The notes: generated by a model from the letters alone, not told the origin. A DNA stretch of 11,314 nt from an uncultured bacterium (GCA_905215275.1 CAJMPE010000054.1:1-11314), one strand, 5' to 3'. Numbered from the stretch's first letter, positions 1-6,158 are shown. Translations and numbers: made by a program.

Positions 1-855
1 ACCTGCGTGTTTATTAATCACGGCCTGCTGCGCAAGGGCGAGCCCGAGCAGGTTGAAGAAGTCTTTACCAAGCAGTTCGATGTCGATTTCATTCATGTGC
101 ATGCCGAAGACCGTTATGCCGAGCTTTTGGCCGGCGTGGTTGAGCCTGAAGAGAAGCGTCGCATTATTGGCACGCAGTTCTGGAAAGAATTCTTCGCTGT
201 GGCTCAGCAGCTCGAGACCGATGGCAAGCCGGTCAAGTATCTGGCGCAGGGCACCATTTATCCCGACGTGGTGGAGAGCGGTTTGGGTGGAGAGTCCACC
301 GTGATTAAGAGCCACCACAACGTGGGCGGCCTGCCCGAGCATGTGGACTTCAAGGAGCTGATCGAGCCTCTGCGCGACCTGTTCAAGGACGAAGTGCGCG
401 CCGCCGGCCGCGAGCTGGGCATCCCCGAGTATCTGGTGAGCCGTCAGCCGTTCCCCGGCCCCGGCCTGGCCATCCGCATCATCGGCGCGGTCGACAAGGA
501 GAAACTTGAGATTCTCAAGAACGCCGACGCCATCGTGCGCGAGGAGCTCGACGCCTACAACCAGCGTCTGTTTGAGCAGACCGGCGAGCGCAACTCCGAG
601 CACAGCTGCTGGCAGTACTTTGCGGTCCTGCCCGACATCAAGTCCGTCGGCGTCATGGGAGACGAGCGCACCTACCAGCGCCCGATCATCCTGCGCGCCG
701 TCGAGTCCAGCGATGCCATGACCGCCGACTGGGCCAAGCTGCCCTACGACGTCCTGGCCCGCATCTCGGGCCGTATCGTAGCCGAAGTTCCCGGCGCCAA
801 CCGCGTGTGCTATGACATCACGTCCAAGCCGCCCGCGACGATCGAGTGGGAGTAA
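1..855 (+). CDS. guaA: GMP synthase (glutamine-hydrolysing), C-terminal 284 residues, 5' end outside window
   Basis: Last step of de novo GMP synthesis: XMP is adenylated by ATP and aminated using ammonia from glutamine in the cytosol. The frame is open from base 1 (Thr-Cys-Val-Phe-Ile-Asn-His-Gly...), so the true start and the amidotransferase domain lie upstream; the GTG at position 7 is internal. What is visible is the rest of the ATP-pyrophosphatase domain ([31 protein letters not shown]) and the C-terminal dimerisation domain ([13 protein letters not shown], ending [13 protein letters not shown]). These are hallmark GuaA motifs, and the C-terminus is complete. The 3' end (841-854) is duplicated at 4744-4757 and forms the left boundary of an inserted island. 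The coding sequence is left intact by the insertion. A terminator follows at 971-998. Identification is near certain. Confidence 0.98.
   Translation, partial: TCVFINHGLLRKGEPEQVEEVFTKQFDVDFIHVHAEDRYAELLAGVVEPEEKRRIIGTQFWKEFFAVAQQLETDGKPVKYLAQGTIYPDVVESGLGGESTVIKSHHNVGGLPEHVDFKELIEPLRDLFKDEVRAAGRELGIPEYLVSRQPFPGPGLAIRIIGAVDKEKLEILKNADAIVREELDAYNQRLFEQTGERNSEHSCWQYFAVLPDIKSVGVMGDERTYQRPIILRAVESSDAMTADWAKLPYDVLARISGRIVAEVPGANRVCYDITSKPPATIEWE
841..854 (+). repeat. attL-like core in guaA 3' end
   Basis: ATCGAGTGGGAGTA encodes the final Ile-Glu-Trp-Glu of GuaA plus the first two bases of the stop codon. An exact copy lies at 4744-4757. Such end-of-gene duplications are the usual trace of site-specific recombination. 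Confidence 0.7.
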
Positions 856-970
856 GCCGATGGGGCTTTGACTTGCACTTTTGAGTGCCGCACTGTGCCG
901 CTGAGTTTCGTTTCGTACGAGAATCACGGCAAAGCCGCCAGCGACGGCGGTGGGTAAAAACGATCATCGA

Positions 971-1005
971 GTCTCCGTTCCCGCGTTGGGACGGAGACTT
1001 TTTCT
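971..1005 (+). terminator. Intrinsic terminator downstream of guaA
   Basis: GTCTCCGT (971-978) pairs with ACGGAGAC (991-998), extended inside by CCC/GGG across a one-base bulge, and is followed by TTTTTCTTT. It lies 116 bp past the guaA stop and inside the putative island, so it would insulate the island genes from guaA transcription. Confidence 0.85.
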
Positions 1006-1161
1006 TTGTCGTTTCACTCACTTTTACCTGCGATTATTTTCATTTAGGAGCTTGCGTGCTATTCAGGAGTGAAAAGACCCGACAGTGGTCTGATATTGAA
1101 TGCTCCACGCCCCCCCCAGCGTAGGGCAAGAGTAGCCTTTACAAACCCTCTCGATATTAAG

Positions 1162-1200
1162 TTGACAGCTGAATATAGCTGTTTACCTCGGGGTTATAAT
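1162..1200 (+). promoter_or_regulatory. Candidate promoter with operator-like palindrome for the island operon
   Basis: A perfect TATAAT lies at 1195-1200, 36 bp before the ATG. A perfect TTGACA lies at 1162-1167, but the 27-base gap is too long for an ordinary sigma-70 pair, so which -35 is used is unclear. Overlapping that TTGACA is a perfect dyad ACAGCT-GAATAT-AGCTGT (1165-1182), positioned where a repressor or activator could act. Confidence 0.45.
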
Positions 1201-1236
1201 CGTCTCAACCATATATTTCCTCTAGATAGGTTGCCC

Positions 1237-1887
1237 ATGATGTTCAACACCGCCGAATCGCTTCTTATTGTCGAGGCCGGAAACACCGGCAAGTTCTCCA
1301 AGCTTCTCTACAACATGATTGGAAAGAACGATGACACAGAGGCTGGTCCGACCGGCCACGTCGACGGCAGCGTCGATGCCTCCATCTTCAACGAGGACCA
1401 GTTCGCTCAGACCGCCATCTCGTCGAGTCAGAAGGTCGTCTTCATCGGCTGGCCGGAAGGCACCGGAGACTACATCGATGCGATTCGGCTCGACAACCCC
1501 GAAGCCATCGACGAGGAAGGCGTCTACATCGGCGTGAGCGGGAACCACGCCTGCATCACGGTGAATACCGAGCCGCCTTCCAAGGAGGACTACTGGAAGT
1601 TCCTCGAAAGGGCAAGGGAGCATGGCATGGAGTTCGATGACCTTCTCGCGGCCCTGCGCCCCGGAGAGAAGGCGGCGGAACCCGAAGAAAGCAATGATTC
1701 CAATCCCGTGCTTGGTTTTGCCAAAATGGTAGGCAAGACCATCGGGAGGGCTGCCGCCGATGGCGCGAACGGCATCAACCAGGCCGTCGTCCTCCATCAG
1801 AAGGCGGGCGAGATCCGCGACCAACGCTACCAGTACGCTGTGAAACGCTTCTATCACGAGAAGCTCAGGAGCTTCGTCGAGGCGTAG
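1237..1887 (+). CDS. Hypothetical protein, first gene of island operon (216 aa)
   Basis: I do not recognise the family. The product is soluble-looking and acidic. Residues 62-80 contain a strand-like stretch with SQKVVFIGWPEG. A middle part (about 95-115) has alternating hydrophobic strands (EGVYIGVSGNHACITV), then a Pro/Glu/Ser/Asn-rich linker near 142-160. A C-terminal Gly/Ala helix-like region (LGFAKMVGKTIGRAAADGANGINQAVV) precedes a basic-acidic tail. Start chosen at 1237 because AGG at 1228-1230 sits six bases before it and promoter elements lie just upstream; 1240 (ATG ATG) is an equal alternative. The stop is only two bases before the ATG of the next gene, so the pair is almost certainly co-transcribed and translationally coupled. 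The close pairing suggests a partner, chaperone or immunity/antitoxin-type role for the larger protein, but this is inference only. Confidence 0.75.
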   Translation: MMFNTAESLLIVEAGNTGKFSKLLYNMIGKNDDTEAGPTGHVDGSVDASIFNEDQFAQTAISSSQKVVFIGWPEGTGDYIDAIRLDNPEAIDEEGVYIGVSGNHACITVNTEPPSKEDYWKFLERAREHGMEFDDLLAALRPGEKAAEPEESNDSNPVLGFAKMVGKTIGRAAADGANGINQAVVLHQKAGEIRDQRYQYAVKRFYHEKLRSFVEA

Positions 1888-1889
1888 GG

Positions 1890-3422
1890 ATGAACGATTT
1901 CGACAAGGGGTTCGAGTTCTCCGCGCGCCATGCCGCCGCCGTGCCCGCCGGGATGGATGCTGCGAGCTGGGTGAACAGCGTGGAGGCCGCCATCGAGGAG
2001 CTGTACTCCGCGATGAACTCCTACGACCACTACAAAAACAGCAAGGCGGCGCAGGACTCCCTCAAGGGATTCCTGGCGGAGGAATGGGCCTTTGGGACGG
2101 CGAACGTCGACGCTGCCGTTAAGAGGGTCGACGCCAAGGGCATCAGGCTCGACTCGCACGACCTCGGGTCTGCGGATGTGGCCTGGGGCGCCGATCAGTA
2201 CCAGCTCAAGTTCCTGACCGACCCGAAGAGCATCGCGCGCAAGCTCGCGACGACGCTTCGCGATTCGTACAACGGCAGGCCGAAAAGATATGCGGATCTC
2301 TCTTTTGACGAGTGGGCCGTCGAGAAGGGCTTCGCGGGCAAAACCCCAGACGACTTGCTCTACGGCGACATGGGCGGCCTGATCCCGTCGGACAAGCTTG
2401 AAGCAGCCAAGCAGTACACGCTGATACGCATCGAGCGCGCGAAAGGCCGCGGCTTGGACGAAGAGGTGCAGCGCTGGACGAAGGTGCGCGACAACCTGAC
2501 GGACCGAATCGAGACACCTGAGGGCGTCGAGGGCAGGCCCGCCACGAACGAGGAGATGCGCCGAAAGGCGATCGACGTCTCGAACAAGAAGAAGCTCGAC
2601 CCTGCGGACGACGGCATGACCACGTCCCAACTAATCGCTGCGAGCGACATAGTGAAGCAATCGCTCAAGGCCGGCGGCACAGCCGCCGCCCTGAGCGCCG
2701 CCCTGAGCGTTGCCCCCGAGATCTACCGCGCCATCGATTACCTGATCGCGGAAGGAGAAATCGACGACGAGCACTTGAAGTCCATCGGGACGGCGGCATG
2801 CGCCGGCGCCACCAACGGGTTCGTGTCCGGATCGGCGACCGCGGCAATCACTGCCGCAGCAGCAAAGGGCGCCTTCGGCGAGACGGTAAAGGCCGCCGCA
2901 ATGGGATCGAGGGGCGCGAACGTCATCGCATCACTCGTCGTGCTAACGATGGAGACGTGCCGAAACTCCTATCTCGTGGCGTCGGGGAGGATCGAGCCCG
3001 TCGAGATGGCGAGCAACATGGGCCAATCCGTGTTCTCAACCGTCATGATGCTCGGCGGAGCCGCTGTCGCGACCGCCCTGACAGGCGGGGCGACCCTCCC
3101 TGTGCTCATTGGATCCTTCGTCGGCGGAGCGGCGGGAAGCATGGCGTTCAAGCCCGTCTCGTCTTGCGTCATGAAGGTGTGCGTCGATTCCGGCGTCACA
3201 TTCTTTGGCCTCATCGAGCAAGACTACGAGGTTCCCAAGCACCTGCTTTCGATGCTCGGCATCAAAGGGGCGAGCATTAAAACGGCAAGGGTAAAGACAG
3301 CCGCCGTTTCGACGGCGCCCCGACTCTCTGCGCCATCCGTGAAAACGGCGTACCTGCACACCGCAGACGTCGTCTTCTTTGAGCGAGGGCTCGTCGGCGT
3401 CAACAAGGTTGCATATTCGTAG
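1890..3422 (+). CDS. Hypothetical 510-aa protein: possible PD-(D/E)XK-like N-domain plus Gly/Ala-rich membrane-like C-domain
   Basis: Not assigned to a named family. The N-terminal third has E64/E65 in a helix (FLAEEWAFGT), D96 in SADVAW and Q105-L-K107 in YQLKF. The order E...D-x8-QxK is what PD-(D/E)XK folds of the Mrr type look like, so a nuclease-derived domain is possible but unproven. Residues about 135-240 are charged and helical. Residues about 258-420 are rich in Gly/Ala/Ser with several hydrophobic stretches (262-278, 298-325, 344-356, 384-420) and glycine-zipper-like spacing, suggesting membrane insertion or pore formation. The tail at 462-492 repeats a K-T-A pattern. No signal peptide is seen. 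The ATG lies two bases after the upstream stop, in a GAGG-containing context. It sits inside the guaA island, a setting typical of defence or toxin cargo; that role is inference. Confidence 0.8.
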   Translation: MNDFDKGFEFSARHAAAVPAGMDAASWVNSVEAAIEELYSAMNSYDHYKNSKAAQDSLKGFLAEEWAFGTANVDAAVKRVDAKGIRLDSHDLGSADVAWGADQYQLKFLTDPKSIARKLATTLRDSYNGRPKRYADLSFDEWAVEKGFAGKTPDDLLYGDMGGLIPSDKLEAAKQYTLIRIERAKGRGLDEEVQRWTKVRDNLTDRIETPEGVEGRPATNEEMRRKAIDVSNKKKLDPADDGMTTSQLIAASDIVKQSLKAGGTAAALSAALSVAPEIYRAIDYLIAEGEIDDEHLKSIGTAACAGATNGFVSGSATAAITAAAAKGAFGETVKAAAMGSRGANVIASLVVLTMETCRNSYLVASGRIEPVEMASNMGQSVFSTVMMLGGAAVATALTGGATLPVLIGSFVGGAAGSMAFKPVSSCVMKVCVDSGVTFFGLIEQDYEVPKHLLSMLGIKGASIKTARVKTAAVSTAPRLSAPSVKTAYLHTADVVFFERGLVGVNKVAYS

Positions 3423-3443
3423 GGCGATGCCGGTGCGCATGAA

Positions 3444-3507
3444 GCGACCTGCGGTTTCGCGAATCAATCGAGCCATTCCTGAACCCGCGAATAAGGGGTT
3501 GATTCGC
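3444..3507 (+). repeat. Palindromic repeat, copy 1 of 2
   Basis: The first 25 bases (3444-3468) are identical to 4606-4630, and similarity continues with substitutions and one gap to 3507 (matching to 4670). Inside it GCGAATCAA (3459-3467) is a perfect inverted partner of TTGATTCGC (3499-3507). It begins 22 bp after the 510-aa gene's stop. The two copies bracket the DUF3800 module. Confidence 0.85.
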
Positions 3508-3537
3508 ACATCGGACACTTAAGACCTCGCGAACAGA

Positions 3538-3711
3538 ATGCATGCGCTACAATGCAAACCAGTTAGCCTCGGTACGACCGCTGATGCAAGTCGCCGGGGC
3601 TCACTTGCCTCAGCAGGCAAGTTGCCCGTACGGAACACGCCGACAATCGGCGGGGGCATGCTGCACCTCGGAATCTCCAGTGCCAGAAACCCACTCGCGT
3701 TGCGGGAATCC
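3538..3711 (+). other. Hairpin-rich segment, possible relic of an IS200/IS605 right end (tnpB tail / omega-RNA-like)
   Basis: Seen: a perfect hairpin ACTTGCCT-CAGC-AGGCAAGT (3603-3622), closed further out by GGGC (3597-3600) with GCCC (3624-3627); a second hairpin CGCCGA-CAA-TCGGCG (3638-3652); and a 3' stretch CCCACTCGCGTTGCGGGAA. Inferred: the overall look (a C-G-T-T-A-D-A-like reading frame, stacked hairpins, then a degenerate CCCAC...GGGAATCC end) recalls the 3' ends of actinobacterial tnpB genes, where the omega RNA is encoded. No TnpB catalytic region is present. It may alternatively be the 5' part of a DUF3800-associated RNA. Low confidence on identity; the hairpins themselves are clear. 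Confidence 0.35.
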
Positions 3712-3740
3712 TTGCATAGCCGGCTTAGATCTGGTATAAG
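3712..3740 (+). promoter_or_regulatory. Sigma-70-type promoter for the DUF3800 leader
   Basis: TTGCAT (3712-3717), a 17-base spacer, then TATAAG (3735-3740). Transcription would begin near 3747, just at the first base of the leader hairpin, which makes the leader a discrete short RNA. This is the best-formed promoter in the island. Confidence 0.65.
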
Positions 3741-3746
3741 AATTTT

Positions 3747-3797
3747 GGTGGCTGTTTCAGCTACCTCCAAGTGCCGGGGGCTTATCCCCCGGCTTTT
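3747..3797 (+). ncRNA. Short two-hairpin leader RNA upstream of DUF3800 gene (DUF3800-motif-like)
   Basis: Hairpin 1: GGTGGCTG (3747-3754) pairs with CAGCTACC (3758-3765) with one wobble and a TTT loop. A linker TCCAAGT follows, then hairpin 2, the GC terminator (3773-3793) with its T run. Together with the promoter ending at 3740 this defines an RNA of about 50 nt. Known: several structured RNA motifs named after DUF3800 occur upstream of genes of this family; their function is unsettled. I infer this leader belongs to that class or is analogous to it. Read-through of the terminator would express the protein. Confidence 0.55.
3773..3797 (+). terminator. Intrinsic terminator/attenuator before DUF3800 gene
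   Basis: GCCGGGGG (3773-3780), loop CTTAT, CCCCCGGC (3786-3793), then TTTT. It lies after the leader promoter and 20 bases before the start codon, so it must act as an attenuator of the DUF3800 gene rather than an end-of-operon terminator. Type III toxin-antitoxin loci place a terminator between RNA and protein in the same way. Confidence 0.85.
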
Positions 3798-3817
3798 ATT
3801 CTATCCAGGGGCATATA

Positions 3818-4495
3818 TTGGCGCGAGACCTGAGCATATTCGTCGACGAGAGCGGCGATCGGGGCGGAAAGGCCCGGTACTACCTTTTGACCCTCGTGGT
3901 CCACGACCAGTCGGAGGGCATTGCCGACAAGGTCTCCCGATACGAGCAGTCCCTCGCCAGCTCCGACCTCCCGAACATACCGTTCCATTCTGAGCCGCTG
4001 CTGAACGGCCACGGGCCGTACGAGGGGATCGACCTGCGGGCGCGCAAGAAGATGCTGTACTCGTTCAACGTTCTGGTTCAGCGCCTTCCCGTCTCCTATA
4101 GAACGTTCGTCTACCGCAGAAGCGAGTTCGAGGATCTGGCGAAGCTCACCTCGCGCATGAAGCGCGATATTTCGGGCCTTTTGTTTGATCGCTTAGAATT
4201 CTTTCAAAGCTTCGACGAGGTGAAGGTCTATTACGACAACGGTCAGGACATCGTGAAGCAGGCGCTCGACCAGTCGATCGGCTTCGTGCTTTCCAAAGGG
4301 GTCGTCGAGCGGCGCAAGACTTCGATGACCGACTACCGTTTCGAGCAAGCAGCGGACTACCTCTGCACCATCGAGCTTGCGGCGGTCAAGTACGCGGCGA
4401 AGGAAGACGGCGAGACTTACAACAAGTTCTTCGGCGGCATAGGCACGTTCAAGAAGAACTGGCTCAAGCAAGCGCGCCGCAAGATGATCAAGTAG
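3818..4495 (+). CDS. DUF3800 family protein (225 aa)
   Basis: Recognised by the N-terminal FVDESGD signature (residues 8-14, with D10, E11 and D14), a central acidic strand ending YYDNGQD (138-144, D140) and the C-terminal QAADYL motif (177-182, D180). These acidic positions fit the RNase H-like fold attributed to DUF3800, so metal-dependent nucleic-acid cleavage is plausible; no substrate is established for the family. The start is TTG at 3818, supported by AGGGG at 3807-3811 with six bases spacing and by the motif lying directly downstream. No earlier in-frame start with a ribosome site is seen. Length is normal for the family. The gene is preceded by its own promoter, leader RNA and attenuator and is bracketed by palindromic repeats, giving a self-contained cassette. 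DUF3800 genes often lie in mobile or defence-rich DNA. A role as toxin or defence effector controlled by the leader RNA is inference. Confidence 0.88.
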   Translation: MARDLSIFVDESGDRGGKARYYLLTLVVHDQSEGIADKVSRYEQSLASSDLPNIPFHSEPLLNGHGPYEGIDLRARKKMLYSFNVLVQRLPVSYRTFVYRRSEFEDLAKLTSRMKRDISGLLFDRLEFFQSFDEVKVYYDNGQDIVKQALDQSIGFVLSKGVVERRKTSMTDYRFEQAADYLCTIELAAVKYAAKEDGETYNKFFGGIGTFKKNWLKQARRKMIK

Positions 4496-4605
4496 CGGGA
4501 TGCTGCCAAGGGGGCTTTCCCGCCCCTGTCCTCTGATCTTCCGAATCACCCTTTTCCAAGCCACTCGCTACGAATCCCTACGGAAACCCGGGAGTGATTA
4601 AAAAG

Positions 4606-4670
4606 GCGACCTGCGGTTTCGCGAATCAATTTAGTCATTCCCGAAATCGCGAATCAGAGGACTGATTCGC
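4606..4670 (+). repeat. Palindromic repeat, copy 2 of 2
   Basis: Bases 4606-4630 are identical to 3444-3468, and the rest is a diverged copy of 3469-3507. In this copy GCGAATCAG (4649-4657) forms a perfect hairpin with CTGATTCGC (4662-4670) around AGGA. GCGAATCA at 4621-4628 can compete for the same 3' arm. It lies 110 bp past the DUF3800 stop. Confidence 0.85.
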
Positions 4671-4695
4671 CCAAATTGCGCACGAATCAGTCCTC
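4657..4695. repeat. Perfect 13-bp inverted repeat overlapping repeat copy 2
   Basis: GAGGACTGATTCG (4657-4669) is an exact inverted match of CGAATCAGTCCTC (4683-4695) with a 13-base loop. It shares bases with the shorter hairpin 4649-4670, so only one can form at a time. It sits about 50 bp inside the attR-like core. Confidence 0.8.
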
Positions 4696-4743
4696 GGGCG
4701 GTACGACGCGACACGCATCGACAACACTCGGACTGGATTAGTT

Positions 4744-4757
4744 ATCGAGTGGGAGTA
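4744..4757 (+). repeat. attR-like core, copy of guaA 3' end
   Basis: Exact 14-base match to 841-854 in an otherwise non-coding stretch with no guaA sequence upstream of it. The next base completes an in-phase TAG, so the copy could serve as a guaA terminus after excision. The bases immediately outside the 14-mer differ between the two copies. Confidence 0.7.
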
Positions 4758-4870
4758 GTAATAGAACATTTGCTCTGTTTTTTCATACGGTTTCGTACGG
4801 TTCCGATGGCGACCGATGGGGGCGTTTCGCAACCGCCGCACCTGCAAGCCACATGGTTTCACAATCGGGC

Positions 4871-4910
4871 AAAAACTCAGAAGGCTCCTCGTGAAAAACG
4901 AGGGGCCTTC
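4871..4910 (-). terminator. Intrinsic terminator of the AKR-dehydrogenase operon
   Basis: On the minus strand a 13-bp stem (4910-4898 with 4892-4880, one wobble) closes a five-base loop and is followed, after four bases, by TTTTT (4875-4871). It lies 41 bp past the dehydrogenase stop. The hairpin may also serve guaA transcripts from the other side in island-free strains, but the plus-strand T tract is poor. Confidence 0.85.
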
Positions 4911-4950
4911 CGGTTTCCTTCGGCGCGGACGGATCGGGACCCCCGCCGAT

Positions 4951-6114
4951 CTAGAGGCACTCGGTCAGAATCTGGAACACCTCGCTGCGCTCCAGTTTCT
5001 TGGCGCAGCCGCCGGTGAGCACGCAGGTGTTCGCAACCTTGTGCAGCGTCTCGTCGGACGCGTCGGAGCCCATCTCGGCGAAGTTCGTGGGAAGCCCCAT
5101 CTTGCCGATGAACGTCTGCAGGCGGTCGATGCCCTCGAGCGCCACCGTAAGGTCGTCTTTGCCCTTGGCGTCGACGCCCCACACCTCGCTCGCCCAGCGG
5201 GCGAACTGCGCGGGCGCCTCGGGGGCCAGGTGGCGGTAGGGCGCAGGGTGGATGACCGCGAGGCCCATTCCGTGGTTGGTGTGGGTGTACGCGCCGTACT
5301 GGTGCTGGATCATGTGCGCCTGGAAGTCCGTTGACTTGCCGATCTTGAGCACGCCGTTCTCGGCCATGGCGGAGTCGTATACGAGCTCGCTTCTGGCATC
5401 GAGGTTCTGGTCGTCGTCCGCGATGATCCACATGTTGCGGATGACGTTACGCTGGATGGCGAGGTTGATGTCGTCGGTGACATTGCGCCCGCGCGGGCTT
5501 CCGAAATAGCTCTCCATGCAGTGCGAGAGCGTGTCGAACGCGCCGCTCATGAACTGCGCGTGCGGTACGGTGAGCGTGAGCGCCGGGTCGAGCGCCGCCC
5601 ACATGGGCATCGCCCCCAGATAGGCGCCCTTCACGTGTGTCTCCTCGTTGGTGATGACGGCGCCGTTGTTCTGCTCGGCGCCCGTGCCGGAGAGTGTCAC
5701 GATGCAGCCCATGGGGATGAACGAGCTCGGCATCTTGCCGTCGACGTGCTCGAACGTCTCGATGTCCTCGTCAAGCATCGCCTGCGCGGAGACCACCTTG
5801 CAGCAGTCGAAGACCGACCCGCCGCCGACGGAGAGAATGAAGTCGACCTGTTCCTTGCGTGCGAGCGCGGCGCCTTCCTGGCACTTCTCGTAGGTCGGAT
5901 TGGGCATGATGCCGCCGAAGTCCACCACGCGCTTGCCCGCGCTCGTGAGCTTATCGACCACGTGGCCGTAGACGCCGGTTCGTTTGACCGAGCCTCCGCC
6001 GTAGGCGAGCATCACTGTCTTGCCCATGGCACCCATCTCGGCGTCGAGTGCCTGGTCCATGGCCCCCTCGCCGAAGTAGTTCCTGACCGGGTAGTCGTAC
6101 GTGAATGAGTTCAT
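4951..6114 (-). CDS. Iron-containing alcohol dehydrogenase, YqhD/butanol dehydrogenase type (387 aa)
   Basis: Group III alcohol dehydrogenase, expected to reduce aldehydes to alcohols with NAD(P)H in the cytosol. Seen: GGGS at 39-42 and SVGGGSVFD at 96-103 for nucleotide binding, and the metal set D194 and H198 (FDTLSHCMESYF), H267 (QAHMIQHQ) and H281 (THTNHGMG). These are the ligands and spacing of the YqhD-like branch. Length is full for the family. Start chosen at 6114 because AGGAGGA (6121-6127 on the minus strand) precedes it at correct spacing; an in-frame extension to 6189 overlaps the upstream gene and has no ribosome site. It lies 44 bp after the aldo/keto reductase gene in the same direction, with a terminator just after it, so it is the second gene of a two-gene operon. 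Substrate is not determinable; the partner suggests carbonyl or aldehyde detoxification or fermentative reduction. Confidence 0.95.
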   Translation of the reverse strand: MNSFTYDYPVRNYFGEGAMDQALDAEMGAMGKTVMLAYGGGSVKRTGVYGHVVDKLTSAGKRVVDFGGIMPNPTYEKCQEGAALARKEQVDFILSVGGGSVFDCCKVVSAQAMLDEDIETFEHVDGKMPSSFIPMGCIVTLSGTGAEQNNGAVITNEETHVKGAYLGAMPMWAALDPALTLTVPHAQFMSGAFDTLSHCMESYFGSPRGRNVTDDINLAIQRNVIRNMWIIADDDQNLDARSELVYDSAMAENGVLKIGKSTDFQAHMIQHQYGAYTHTNHGMGLAVIHPAPYRHLAPEAPAQFARWASEVWGVDAKGKDDLTVALEGIDRLQTFIGKMGLPTNFAEMGSDASDETLHKVANTCVLTGGCAKKLERSEVFQILTECL

Positions 6115-6158
6115 GGCAATTCCTCCTAGTAAGTTATCAGTGCGGTCTGACCGCTCGT

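Larger units (their letters stand above)
856..1236. other. Intergenic region, guaA to first island gene
   Basis: No credible gene seen. It holds the terminator at 971-1005, a run of eight C at 1110-1117 and the promoter/operator candidate at 1162-1200. An open frame extends upstream from 1237 to 1069, but it runs through the promoter-like elements and has no ribosome site there, so I treat it as non-coding. Confidence 0.6.
3423..3817. other. Structured intergenic region between the island operon and the DUF3800 gene
   Basis: Contains, in order: palindromic repeat copy 1 (3444-3507), a stretch dense in short hairpins (3538-3711), a promoter (3712-3740), a two-hairpin leader with terminator (3747-3797) and the ribosome site of the DUF3800 gene. 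An open frame runs through it from 3538, but it has no ribosome site and is better explained as RNA or relic sequence. Confidence 0.7.
841..4757. mobile_element. Putative 3.9-kb genomic island integrated at the guaA 3' end
   Basis: Seen: the 14-base sequence at the end of guaA (841-854) recurs exactly at 4744-4757, bracketing two hypothetical genes, a DUF3800 gene and several palindromic repeats. Known: the guaA 3' end is a recurrent integration site for tyrosine-recombinase islands, and such insertions duplicate the gene end so the gene stays functional. Inferred: 855-4757 is an acquired element; excision would leave guaA ending ATC GAG TGG GAG TAG, directly followed by the intergenic region before the convergent dehydrogenase operon. 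No integrase, excisionase or relaxase is visible inside, so it would be a remnant, an element mobilised in trans, or a cargo piece left after deletion. Neighbouring chromosomal genes on both sides are metabolic. Confidence 0.7.
4496..4950. other. Intergenic region spanning the island right end and dehydrogenase operon 3' end
   Basis: No gene seen. It holds repeat copy 2 (4606-4670), a long hairpin (4657-4695), the attR-like core (4744-4757) and, in host DNA, the minus-strand terminator at 4871-4910. GCGGGA (4495-4500) can pair with TCCCGC (4518-4523) just after the DUF3800 stop, but no T run follows, so I do not call it a terminator. Confidence 0.6.

Noticed and set aside
1110..1117. Run of eight C as a possible phase-variation tract
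   Set aside because: Lies upstream of the promoter candidate and outside any supported gene; too short and single to claim.
1069..1236. Upstream extension of the 216-aa gene to an ATG at 1069
   Set aside because: It passes through the TATAAT and operator-like dyad, has low-complexity composition unlike the rest of the protein and no ribosome site.
1854..2630. Long minus-strand frame antisense to the 510-aa gene
   Set aside because: Arg/Val-rich shadow translation with no ribosome site; the plus frame is coupled to the upstream gene.
3538..3993. 151-codon open frame overlapping the DUF3800 leader and gene start
   Set aside because: It overlaps promoter, leader hairpins, terminator and the DUF3800 coding region in another frame, and has no ribosome site; treated as chance or relic.
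3444..4670. Integron attC sites
   Set aside because: The repeats lack the conserved R' and R'' core triplets, and no integron integrase is present.
5521..6108. Long plus-strand frames antisense to the dehydrogenase and reductase genes (also 6105-7079)
   Set aside because: High-G+C shadow frames; the minus-strand genes have complete catalytic motifs and ribosome sites.
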